This document shows, one piece after another, positions 19,518 through 27,607 of a DNA stretch of 64,000 bases. How positions within the stretch are numbered: position 1 is the stretch's first letter; each line of letters opens with the position of its first letter. The notes under the pieces were generated by a model. It saw nothing but the letters and a program-made list of their open reading frames with translations. It ran no database searches and had not been told where the DNA came from. The stretch is from Sulfitobacter litoralis. GTDB taxonomy: Bacteria; Pseudomonadota; Alphaproteobacteria; Rhodobacterales; Rhodobacteraceae. The stretch is taken from NCBI RefSeq assembly GCF_900103185.1, contig NZ_FNJD01000014.1, positions 1-64,000 of the forward strand, read 5' to 3'. Position numbers and translations under genes: made by a program.

Positions 19518-20843
19518 ATGAAATTTACTAGTATTGTGGCTGTAGCGGCGTTGATGAGCGCACTTGGCGCAGGAATTGCACAAGCGCAAAGCTTTCGCGA
19601 CCAGCCAGCGGAATTCCCGTCGGCCTCGTATAAAGGCAAGCAATATGTCGACAGCAAAGGCTGTGTGTACATTCGGGCCGGTATTGATGGCAATGTGACC
19701 TGGGTGCCGCGCGTCTCGCGCAAGCGTCAGGGGGTGTGCGGGTTCAAACCGACCAATGTGCAGACAGCTGCCAGTGCACCTGCCGGTGCTGCTGACGCGC
19801 CGGTACAGATCACCGTGAACAGCGCGCCCGTCGCGGCCAAGCAGCCCACGGTTGCGGCACGGCCCTTGCCACAGCGCAAGGCCAAGCCGGTTGTTGTACG
19901 CCAGAAAGCACCCAAAGTCGTGCGCCAGCCGGTGCCGCGCTCTGTCGATGTGCCAGCAGCCCCTATAACGCAGGCTCCGGTTGCTGTTGCGCAGGTCCCC
20001 AGCACGTGTGCAGGGCGGTCGGCGATCAGCCAGCAATATTCCGGTTCGCGGACCAAAGGGGTTGTTGTGCGTTGCGGTCCGCAAACCGCGCCAATCCTGC
20101 CCTCGACAGCGCAGGTTGCTGTGACGGGAACAGCGCCGTCCCATGTGAGTACGACGCGCCGTGTGACGGCCCCTGCAAAACCCGCGCCTGCACATGCCTA
20201 TACCCGCATTGTGCCAAAGCACGTCGCGATCAACCGCCAGAACACCTATGCCAATGTGGCCGTGCCAAAAGGCTATCGTCCCGTGTGGGAAGACGATCGT
20301 CTGAACCCGAAACGGGCAGAGCAGAACCTCGCCGGACGGTCCCAGATGCTGCTGATCTGGACCAACACCGTGCCGCGCCGTTTGATCAACCAGAAGACTG
20401 GTCAGGACGTTACGGCGCGCCTGCCGCTGGTTTATCCTTATACATCGGTTGAACAGCAGCGCCGTGACTTGGGCGACGTGACCTTTGCCAAACGCAACGG
20501 CCAACTGGTCAAGCGCATTGTACGCAACAAAAATGCTGCCCCAGCTAAGCGCAAGCCGGTCTATTCCAGCCGCTCTGCGCCCAAGCCGGTGGCAACTGCA
20601 CCCGCGACCCCGCGTGCTGCGGGCAAGACCTATGTGCAAATCGGCGTCTATGGTGACAGCGCAAACGCACAACGCGCCGCGCAACGTATCGCGCGGATGG
20701 GCATGGGCGCGCGGATCGGCAAATCCACCCGCGGCGGCAAGACCTATCTGTCGGTGCAGGCCGGACCTTTTGGCGCGTCCTCGGCCCCTGCGGCATTGGG
20801 CAAGCTGCGCGGTGCTGGCTATGGCGATGCTTATATCCGCTGA
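19518..20843 (+). CDS. Secreted SPOR-domain protein with a cysteine-pair module
   Basis: A 441-residue exported protein. Residues 1-23 are a clear signal peptide (MKFTSIVAVAALMSALGAGI, then AQA). Residues 43-74 form a module with VDSKGC (Cys49) and QGVC (Cys74). A long Ala/Pro/Lys-rich linker at about 78-360 includes a second Cys pair near CAGRSA and VVRCGP. A SPOR-type domain, which binds denuded peptidoglycan, covers about 370-441 (YVQIGVYGDSANAQRAAQRI). It probably acts at the cell wall, perhaps at the septum. The module recurs in two proteins at 56 kb. ATG 19518 is preferred to the frame start at 19485. Confidence 0.8.
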   Translation: MKFTSIVAVAALMSALGAGIAQAQSFRDQPAEFPSASYKGKQYVDSKGCVYIRAGIDGNVTWVPRVSRKRQGVCGFKPTNVQTAASAPAGAADAPVQITVNSAPVAAKQPTVAARPLPQRKAKPVVVRQKAPKVVRQPVPRSVDVPAAPITQAPVAVAQVPSTCAGRSAISQQYSGSRTKGVVVRCGPQTAPILPSTAQVAVTGTAPSHVSTTRRVTAPAKPAPAHAYTRIVPKHVAINRQNTYANVAVPKGYRPVWEDDRLNPKRAEQNLAGRSQMLLIWTNTVPRRLINQKTGQDVTARLPLVYPYTSVEQQRRDLGDVTFAKRNGQLVKRIVRNKNAAPAKRKPVYSSRSAPKPVATAPATPRAAGKTYVQIGVYGDSANAQRAAQRIARMGMGARIGKSTRGGKTYLSVQAGPFGASSAPAALGKLRGAGYGDAYIR

Positions 20844-20866
20844 CAGTCAAGTGCGATCACACAGAC

Positions 20867-20900
20867 AAAAGGCCAGCCGGAGCGATCCTGCTGGCCTTTT
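20867..20900. terminator. Bidirectional rho-independent terminator
   Basis: AAAAGGCCAGC (20867-20877) pairs with GCTGGCCTTTT (20890-20900) around a 12-base loop, between convergent genes. Confidence 0.85.
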
Positions 20901-20930
20901 GCGTTTTATATCAGTGTGTTGATGTCTGCG

Positions 20931-21944
20931 TTACCCGCCGCAGATGTTTTGTAACCGCAGCCAGTCCGCGTCGCTGAGCAGCGGGTCGGTTTCTTTGCCG
21001 TTCATCGGATCGCCCTCGATCAGGGGGAGGACCGTTTCGCCGGTGATGTCGCGCGCCTGCGCATAGGGAGTGCTGTGCAGCCGCTGCTTTTCGAACCGTG
21101 CGAGCAAGGCATCTACCGGTGGTTCGGGGGACGGTTCGGCCATCAGGTGCTCCGCATACCGCGTCAGGGCCGCGTCGGATACATCGCCGGTCGTTAGTAA
21201 CCGGAAGTTTTCGCGGATACTGATCGTCGCCAGCATATGTTGCAGCGGATCTGTGACGGTGCGTTTGGTTTGCTCTGCCAGAATATAGCCGCCAGCAATA
21301 TCGGGGGACTCGTAATCTTCGAACAGGGTTTTGTTCAGCACAATCAGACCGCCTGGCAGGTGCAGGCTGGGACGGGTCATGGCCGGCAGCACAACCATCG
21401 GTTCCGACGACAGGCGCGCTCCGAGTTTTGCCAGCGCAGTCCGACCCCGCGCATTGGTGCAAGCGCCACCCGACACCCGTTCGATCTTTTTCAATAACGA
21501 CGTCCCGATAGAGGTGCGTTTGACCTTGGGGACAACCTTGAGGGTGTGATCTTGTAAGGCACCGGGCAGCCAGAACAGCGCCACGGCCGCCACCACCAGC
21601 GCAGAGGTCAGCACCCCGGCAAAGCGCAACCGGCCGGGACGGGGGCGGTGGCGTTCGACGACACGACGCAATGTTTCGATGGCGTCGATCATCTCTCCCT
21701 CGTTGTCGGGGATTTCCAGCGTTTCACTTGGGTCGCCATCGGGGTGGTAAATAGCAGGACGGATGCCGGGGTTCGACCGTGCCAAAGCCGCCAAGGACCA
21801 ATGGGCCAACGCCTGATCCCTAAGGTCAGAGATTACCAGCGTCGCATCGCCGATCGACACGATGACCTCGCGACGTTGCGCATCCGGGGCCGAACGCCAG
21901 AGTCCGGTTGCTTCCAACCGAGCGTATTTGGAAAGGGCTGTCAT
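20931..21944 (-). CDS. Membrane protein resembling an M48 peptidase without the zinc site
   Basis: A 337-residue protein with one transmembrane segment near 108-130 (FAGVLTSALVVAAVALFWL). The part before it is cytoplasmic-like and the part after it probably periplasmic. The C-terminal region resembles M48-type metallopeptidases around LHLPGGLIVLNKTLFEDYES. Where an active enzyme would have HExxH, the sequence reads AGGYILAEQTKRT, with no histidine, so catalysis is unlikely. This relation is inferred from the pattern only; it may be a distinct family. ATG 21944 is chosen as the start; a longer frame opens at 22025. It is divergent from the GNAT gene. Confidence 0.6.
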   Translation of the reverse strand: MTALSKYARLEATGLWRSAPDAQRREVIVSIGDATLVISDLRDQALAHWSLAALARSNPGIRPAIYHPDGDPSETLEIPDNEGEMIDAIETLRRVVERHRPRPGRLRFAGVLTSALVVAAVALFWLPGALQDHTLKVVPKVKRTSIGTSLLKKIERVSGGACTNARGRTALAKLGARLSSEPMVVLPAMTRPSLHLPGGLIVLNKTLFEDYESPDIAGGYILAEQTKRTVTDPLQHMLATISIRENFRLLTTGDVSDAALTRYAEHLMAEPSPEPPVDALLARFEKQRLHSTPYAQARDITGETVLPLIEGDPMNGKETDPLLSDADWLRLQNICGG

Positions 21945-22050
21945 ATCCTGAAGTATAGTGCCTAACTGTTTTGGATAGTTTACCACCTGACACGGGTTGA
22001 GCAATGGGTGGACTTGCGACAGCATAGGAGAATTCTAAAGGAGCGCCCCG

Positions 22051-22575
22051 ATGCAAATCAAACCCGCACATCCAGATGATGCCGCCAGACTGGCCGAGAT
22101 GTGGTATCAAGGATGGCATCAGGCGCATGCCAGCGTTGTCCCTACAGCATTGACGACCCTGCGCACCCCCGAGGAATTCACGATGCGGATGCGCGTGCAT
22201 CTCAAACATACGAAAGTGGCTTGGGTTGACGGACAGATTGCGGGCTTTTTTATGGTGGATCACGACGAGATCTATCAGTTCTACATCAGCGCCACCTTTC
22301 AAGGCTCTGGTCTGGCGCAGCAGATGATGGAGGCGACAGAGGCAGAGCTGGGCCACGGGTTGAAATGGCTGGCCTGTACGGTCGGCAATACGCGGGCTGC
22401 GCGGTTTTACGAGGCCTGCGGTTGGGTGCAGGCGGGCACGATCCCCTACGAGGTCGAAACCGGCGAAGGGCCGCTACAGATTGACGTCTGGCGGTATGAA
22501 AAACGGCTCGGGCCGGTCAATCAGGCAGAGACGATGATCGTTGCCGATCCGATCATCTCTCAAAACGTGATGTAG
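22051..22575 (+). CDS. GNAT family N-acetyltransferase
   Basis: A 174-residue GCN5-type acetyltransferase. The acetyl-CoA loop QGSGLAQQMM is at 84-93 and the C-terminal motif NTRAARFYEACGW, usual in this fold, follows near 113-125. The substrate is unknown; family members acetylate amines on proteins, antibiotics or small molecules. GGAG lies about eight bases before the ATG. The last 20 residues extend beyond the domain and have no recognisable feature. Confidence 0.88.
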   Translation: MQIKPAHPDDAARLAEMWYQGWHQAHASVVPTALTTLRTPEEFTMRMRVHLKHTKVAWVDGQIAGFFMVDHDEIYQFYISATFQGSGLAQQMMEATEAELGHGLKWLACTVGNTRAARFYEACGWVQAGTIPYEVETGEGPLQIDVWRYEKRLGPVNQAETMIVADPIISQNVM

Positions 22576-22581
22576 CATTAG

Positions 22582-24201
22582 CTATGACTTCGCGGCCTCG
22601 GCGCGCAGTTCGAATTTTTGTACCTTGCCGGTCGAGGTTTTTGGCAGCTCCTGAAAGATAACCCGTTTAGGCGTTTTGAACCCTGCAAGGGTTTGGCGGG
22701 CAAAGGCGATCATGCTGGCTTCGTCGCTTGTTGCACCGGGTTTAAGCTCGATAAACGCGCAGGGCACTTCACCCCATTTATCATCCGGCTGCGCGACCAC
22801 GGCAGCAAGGTTTACATCGGGATGGCCCATCAACACGCCCTCTACCTCGATAGATGAAATGTTTTCCCCGCCCGAAATAATGATGTCCTTGGCGCGGTCC
22901 GCAATCTGCATGTGGCCATTGGGGTGTTGCACCGCCAGATCGCCGGAATGGAAATATCCGCCTGCAAATACTTCACGTGTTGCGGCGGGGTTCTTGAAAT
23001 AGCCTTTCATCACCGAATTGCCGCGGATCATGATCTCGCCTTGGGTGGCACCATCCAGCGGGACTTGGGACATTTGGCTGTCCATCACGGTGATATCCTC
23101 CATCATGGGCATGGCGACGCCTTGGCGGGCTTTGATCGCAGCGCGTTCGGCCCCTTGAGCGTTGTCCCACGCGGGGTCCCACAGGCATTCTGTCACATGG
23201 CCATAGGTTTCGGTCAGCCCGTAGACCTGCGTGACGTTGAACCCCAAGGCTTCGATTTTGGACAGGGTGGCGGGGGCGGGGGGTGCACCGGCGGTGAACA
23301 CCTCTACCTGATGGTTGAACGTGCGGCGTTCTGCTTCGGGGGCGTTCACCATCATGTTCAGGACAATAGGCGCACCGCCGAAGTGGGTCACGCCTTCGTC
23401 TGCGATGGCGTCATAGATTGCGGCTGCGGTAATGTCGCGGCAGCAGACCAGCGTGCCGCCAAGCAGGGGCATCATCCACGTGTGGTTCCAGCCATTGCAG
23501 TGAAACAGCGGCACGATCTGCATGAACACAGGCCGCGTCACCATGCGCCAGCTCACCACTGTCCCCATGGTCATCAGATAGGCGCCGCGATGATGATAGA
23601 CCACGCCTTTGGGCCGCCCCGTGGTGCCAGAGGTATAGTTCAGCGCAAGGCTTTCCCATTCGTCGCTTGGCATATGCCATACGAAGGCAGGGTCGCCTTG
23701 CGCGATAAAATCTTCATAGGTCGGATGACGCCCTGTCGCGGCAAAACCGGCATCGGGCACTTCGATGAGCAAGGGCGCAGGCCCGTCCAGGTCGGCACAG
23801 GCGGCTTCGGCCAGATCGATGAACTGCGTATCAACCAGCAGCACCCGCGCTTCGCCGTGGTTCAGGATATAGCGCACCGTCGCCACATCCAGTCGCGTGT
23901 TAATAGTGTTGAGCACGGCACCGCAAGCGGGCACGCCGAAATGGGCTTCGGCCTGCGCGGGAATGTTGGGGAGCAAGCTAGCAACCACCTGACCCGCTTC
24001 GATCCCAGCCCCCGATAGGGCAGAGGCCAGCTGCGAGCAGCGCGCGTGATACTGCGCATAGGTCACACGGTGTGCGCCGTAGATCACCGCCGTTACATCG
24101 GCAAAGACATGCGCTGCACGCTTCAGATGCGACAACGGTGTAAGCGGCACATAGTTCGCCGCGCATTTGTCCAGCCCGTCTTCGTTTGTCATCCAGCCCA
24201 T
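22582..24201 (-). CDS. Acyl-CoA synthetase (AMP-forming)
   Basis: A 539-residue ligase of the acyl-adenylate superfamily, converting a carboxylic acid, ATP and CoA to acyl-CoA. YTSGTTGRPKG is at 189-199, GGENISSIEVEGVL near the hinge, and PKTSTGKVQKFELR carries the catalytic Lys. The opening NYVPLTPLSHLKRAA is typical of a group acting on medium-chain or similar acids. Roseobacter DmdB (methylmercaptopropionyl-CoA ligase) is in the same superfamily, but nothing here proves that role. Start 24201 is chosen over the far upstream 24342, which would overlap the neighbouring gene's start. Confidence 0.88.
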   Translation of the reverse strand: MGWMTNEDGLDKCAANYVPLTPLSHLKRAAHVFADVTAVIYGAHRVTYAQYHARCSQLASALSGAGIEAGQVVASLLPNIPAQAEAHFGVPACGAVLNTINTRLDVATVRYILNHGEARVLLVDTQFIDLAEAACADLDGPAPLLIEVPDAGFAATGRHPTYEDFIAQGDPAFVWHMPSDEWESLALNYTSGTTGRPKGVVYHHRGAYLMTMGTVVSWRMVTRPVFMQIVPLFHCNGWNHTWMMPLLGGTLVCCRDITAAAIYDAIADEGVTHFGGAPIVLNMMVNAPEAERRTFNHQVEVFTAGAPPAPATLSKIEALGFNVTQVYGLTETYGHVTECLWDPAWDNAQGAERAAIKARQGVAMPMMEDITVMDSQMSQVPLDGATQGEIMIRGNSVMKGYFKNPAATREVFAGGYFHSGDLAVQHPNGHMQIADRAKDIIISGGENISSIEVEGVLMGHPDVNLAAVVAQPDDKWGEVPCAFIELKPGATSDEASMIAFARQTLAGFKTPKRVIFQELPKTSTGKVQKFELRAEAAKS

Positions 24202-24341
24202 GGCGCACCTAGTCGGTCGTTTCTTGGTTCCGGTTACTATTGCGCAGCATCCCCCGTTTTGGGAAGGATGATAAAAGCAGGCGAGGGAAGAATGATGGGT
24301 CAAAGCGCAAAACGACCGACCGTGCCCAGAGGCAGGCGGCA

Positions 24342-24992
24342 ATGATTATCAGCCGCGGGCGCAGCTATATCTTTGTGCATATTCCAAAGACGGGGGGCAC
24401 ATCGCTGGCATTGGCGCTTGAGGCGCGGGCGATGAAAGATGATTTGCTGTTGGGGGATACGCCCAAAGCCAGCAAACGGCGCAAGCGGCTGCAGGGGGTC
24501 ACGGCGGCGGGGCGGCTATGGAAACATTCGACGCTCGCCGATATCGAAGGCGTCGTGACCCGCGAAGAGATCGGCCAGATGTTCGGCTTTGCGCTGGTCA
24601 GAAACCCGTGGGACCGGATGGTCAGCTACTACCACTGGCTGCGCGACCAAGGGTTCGATCATCCGGCAGTGGGGCTGGCCAAGTCGCTGGAGTTCGGCGC
24701 GTTCGTTCAGTCACCTACCGTGCAGGGTAGTCTTGCTGCGTCCCCTTATGGGTCTTATCTGCGCGACGGTGCAGGTGTAGATCAAAGCAACCTGTTCGTC
24801 CGGATCGAGCATTTCTCGCAGGATGCGCAGCCATTGTTCGATCATCTGGGGTTCGATCTGACATTGCCCCGCGAAAACGCCTCTGACCGCGCTGCGGGCT
24901 ATCAGGGGTATTATACCGCAAAAACACGCAACCTGATTGCCACGGCCTGCGCCGAGGATATCACCCGTTTCAGCTATAGTTTCGACAGCTGA
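24342..24992 (+). CDS. Sulfotransferase family protein
   Basis: A 216-residue PAPS-dependent sulfotransferase. The 5'-phosphosulfate loop HIPKTGGTS is at 13-21, and the 3'-phosphate segment LVRNPWDRMVSYYHW is at about 85-99. These are the two diagnostic elements of the sulfotransferase-2-like bacterial group. The acceptor is unknown and could be a polysaccharide, lipid or small molecule. The start ATG 24342 (MIISRGRSYI) puts the loop at the expected distance; the upstream part of the frame is not homologous. It is divergent from the acyl-CoA synthetase. Confidence 0.85.
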   Translation: MIISRGRSYIFVHIPKTGGTSLALALEARAMKDDLLLGDTPKASKRRKRLQGVTAAGRLWKHSTLADIEGVVTREEIGQMFGFALVRNPWDRMVSYYHWLRDQGFDHPAVGLAKSLEFGAFVQSPTVQGSLAASPYGSYLRDGAGVDQSNLFVRIEHFSQDAQPLFDHLGFDLTLPRENASDRAAGYQGYYTAKTRNLIATACAEDITRFSYSFDS

Positions 24993-25023
24993 GAGCAGGC
25001 CCCCCATCGATCGCCGCAACGCA

Positions 25024-25052
25024 AAACGGCCAGCATGAACTGCTGGCTGTTT
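25024..25052. terminator. Bidirectional terminator between the sulfotransferase gene and fadB
   Basis: AAACGGCCAGCA (25024-25035) pairs with TGCTGGCTGTTT (25041-25052), one G-U pair, five-base loop, followed by a T-rich stretch. Confidence 0.75.
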
Positions 25053-25078
25053 CTATTTTGTGTGGTGTCGCCTGAAAC

Positions 25079-27280
25079 TCAGGCGGCTTTGGCGTCGGGG
25101 CCGAAGCGACCATAGAAGCTCTGGTTCTTCTCTGCCATTTCACGCAGCAAGTCGGGGCATTTAAACCGCTCGCCAAACTTCGCTTCCAGCTGGTCACAGC
25201 GTTCCGCCGCATAGGGCGTGCCGATGATGTCGAGCCAGCTGAACGGGCCACCGGACCAAGGCGCAAAACCCCAGCCAAGGATCGCGCCCACGTCGCCTTC
25301 GCGGATGTCTTCCAGCACGCCTTCTTCCAACGCGCGAACGGCTTCCAGCACTTGAACGAACATCAGGCGGTCCTGCACATCGCGCAGGTCTGGCTGTTCG
25401 TCGGCCAGCGGGAACTTGTCGTGCATCCCCTTCCAATAGCCCTGACGCTTGCCCTTTTCGTCATAGTCAAAAAAGCCCGCGTTCGCCTTGCGGCCCAGAC
25501 GACCCAGATCTTCCATCCAGAAGATCAGATCATCCGCTTGGCTGGCAGGATAGGCATTGCCCATGGCCGCCTTGGTCGCGCGTGCAATCTTGGCCCCCAG
25601 ATCGATCGAGGTCTCATCGGTCAGCTGCACCGGCCCCACAGGGAAGCCCAACAGCTGTGCCGCGTGATCTACCAGCTGCGGTGCTGCCCCTTCGGTGATC
25701 ATCCGGGCGCCTTCGTTGGCATAGGGGATGATGCAGCGGTTGGCATAGAAGAACCGCGCATCGTTGACCACGATGGGCGTTTTGCGGATCTGGCGCACAT
25801 AATCGAGCGATTTGGCAACCGCACGGTCGCCTGTTTCGGCGCCCTTGATGATCTCGACCAGCGCCATTTTTTCGACCGGCGAGAAGAAGTGGATGCCGAT
25901 GAACTGATCCGCACGGCTGGACGCTTTGGCCAGCTCGGTGATCGGCAGGGTCGAGGTGTTGGAGGCAAAGATGCAATCTTCGGGGATCACGGCTTCGACG
26001 CGCTTGGTCATCTCGGCCTTGACGGTAGGGTCTTCGAATACGGCTTCGATGATCAGGTCGCAGCCTTTCAGCGCATCCAGATCGGTGGTCGCAGTGATCA
26101 GGTCCAGCGCGGCGGTTTTCTTTTCTTCGGTGGATTTCTTGCGCGCGATGCCCTTGTCAAAGAAGCTCGCGGAATAGGCTTTGCCCTTGTCGGCGGCTTC
26201 TTGGGTCTGGTCGATCAACACGACCTCGATCCCGGCCTGTACGGACACAAGCGTGATACCCGCACCCATCATGCCGGCACCCAACACGCCTAGCTTCTTG
26301 ACGCGCTGATCGGCAACACCTTCGGGCCGCACTGCACCTTTTTCCAGCGCTTCCTTGTTCAGGAACAGCGACCGGATCATAGCAGAGGACGACGGGTTCA
26401 GCAGGATGTTGGTGAACCAGCGTGCCTCGATCTTGAGCGCGGTATCAAACGGCACAAGTGAGCCTTCGTAAACGGCGCTCAGCAAGGCCTTGGCCGCAGG
26501 GAATGCGCCTTTGGTCTTGCCGTTGACCATCGCATTGGCACCGACAAAGGTCATGAAACCCGCAGGGTGATAGGGTGCGCCGCCGGGCATCTTATAGCCT
26601 TTGGCATCCCAGGGCTTCAGGATGTCCGCATCCTTGGCGTTCAGGACCCATTCTTTTGCAGCAGCCACCGGATCAGCGACAACTTCGTCAATCAAGCCGG
26701 CAGATTTCGCGGCGGCAGGAGCAACCATCTTGCCTTCCAGCAAGAAGGGGGACGCCGCCATCGCGCCTAGTTTGCGTGTCAGACGGGTTGTGCCGCCCGC
26801 GCCGGGAAAGATGCCGACCATGATCTCGGGCAGACCGATACGGGCCTTGGGGTTGTCGGCAACAAAGATGCGGTGTGTCGCAAGCGGCAGTTCAAGCCCG
26901 ATGCCCGCGGCAGTGCCGGGCAGGGCAGAGGCAATCGGCTTGCCGCCCTTATTGGTCTTGGCGTCCATGCCTGCGCGTTCGATCTTGCGCAGCAGGGCGT
27001 GCATTTTCATTGTGCCGTCGAACAGCCCCTGTGCGGGGTCATCGCCCGCGTCTTCGCGCATTTTGGCCAGCAGGTTCAGATCCATGCCACCGGCAAAGGA
27101 CCCGTCCTTGCCCGACGTGATCACGGCCCCCTTGATGGCGTCGTCGGACAGAACCGTGTCGATGATGCTGTCCAGTTCCGACAGCCCCTCGATCGACATG
27201 ACGTTCATGGATTTTCCGGGTACGTCCCAGGTGATGATGGCGACGCCGTCGGCGTCTGTCTTAATGGTGAAATCGGTCAT
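25079..27280 (-). CDS. fadB: Fatty-acid oxidation multifunctional enzyme (enoyl-CoA hydratase / 3-hydroxyacyl-CoA dehydrogenase)
   Basis: A 733-residue fusion that hydrates trans-2-enoyl-CoA and oxidises 3-hydroxyacyl-CoA with NAD. The N-terminal crotonase domain covers about 1-200 (ITSGKDGSFAGGMDLNL is the oxyanion region). The NAD-binding domain begins near 330 with KLGVLGAGMMGAGITLVS, followed by HFFSPVEKMALVEII with the dehydrogenase His, and a helical dimerisation domain to the C-terminus. FadJ-type and FadB-type enzymes cannot be separated by eye, so the symbol is provisional. It is the last gene of the fadA-unknown-fadB operon; FadA supplies the thiolase. Confidence 0.93.
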   Translation of the reverse strand: MTDFTIKTDADGVAIITWDVPGKSMNVMSIEGLSELDSIIDTVLSDDAIKGAVITSGKDGSFAGGMDLNLLAKMREDAGDDPAQGLFDGTMKMHALLRKIERAGMDAKTNKGGKPIASALPGTAAGIGLELPLATHRIFVADNPKARIGLPEIMVGIFPGAGGTTRLTRKLGAMAASPFLLEGKMVAPAAAKSAGLIDEVVADPVAAAKEWVLNAKDADILKPWDAKGYKMPGGAPYHPAGFMTFVGANAMVNGKTKGAFPAAKALLSAVYEGSLVPFDTALKIEARWFTNILLNPSSSAMIRSLFLNKEALEKGAVRPEGVADQRVKKLGVLGAGMMGAGITLVSVQAGIEVVLIDQTQEAADKGKAYSASFFDKGIARKKSTEEKKTAALDLITATTDLDALKGCDLIIEAVFEDPTVKAEMTKRVEAVIPEDCIFASNTSTLPITELAKASSRADQFIGIHFFSPVEKMALVEIIKGAETGDRAVAKSLDYVRQIRKTPIVVNDARFFYANRCIIPYANEGARMITEGAAPQLVDHAAQLLGFPVGPVQLTDETSIDLGAKIARATKAAMGNAYPASQADDLIFWMEDLGRLGRKANAGFFDYDEKGKRQGYWKGMHDKFPLADEQPDLRDVQDRLMFVQVLEAVRALEEGVLEDIREGDVGAILGWGFAPWSGGPFSWLDIIGTPYAAERCDQLEAKFGERFKCPDLLREMAEKNQSFYGRFGPDAKAA

Positions 27281-27307
27281 TTATATCTCTCCCTGATTTG
27301 GAGTGTG

Positions 27308-27607
27308 TTACGAGCGCTGAGGCGTGTAATCAGCGAATTTTTCAAGCAGCGATCTGATCAACTCGATTGTCGCTTTGGGGCCTGCGTCGCAATCTTCTTC
27401 GCTCAGCAAGACCCGCTTGAAGTCATTGAAACTCTCGCGGTCGAAACTGTCGCTTGGATCATTGCGGTGTTTAAAGAACAGCGGCGGGTCATTCTGGTAC
27501 AGACGCACATAGGTACCGCCCCGCTCGACTTTGACCTTAAGATCTTTCAGGCCCTTTTTGGGGGCCATTTCAGCAACGGCAAGAAACGGGTGGGATTCAT
27601 GTACCAT
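27308..27607 (-). CDS. 99-residue unknown protein coupled to fadA
   Basis: The ATG at 27607 shares one base with the fadA stop (TAATG), and fadB starts 27 bp after this gene ends, so it is embedded in the beta-oxidation operon. The protein begins MVHESHPFLAVAEMAPKKGL, is charged and has no signal or membrane segment. The middle, rich in Lys, Asp and Phe, precedes a predicted C-terminal helix (ATIELIRSLLEKFADY). I recognise no family. The coupling suggests a role with the FadA/FadB enzymes or their regulation. An earlier in-frame start at 27655 would sit inside fadA and is not preferred. Confidence 0.7.
   Translation of the reverse strand: MVHESHPFLAVAEMAPKKGLKDLKVKVERGGTYVRLYQNDPPLFFKHRNDPSDSFDRESFNDFKRVLLSEEDCDAGPKATIELIRSLLEKFADYTPQRS

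Noticed and set aside
19497-20684. 395-codon frame opposite the SPOR gene
   Set aside because: The SPOR gene has a signal peptide and domain; this frame does not.
22912-24018. 368-codon frame opposite the acyl-CoA synthetase
   Set aside because: It is a shadow of the AMP-ligase gene.
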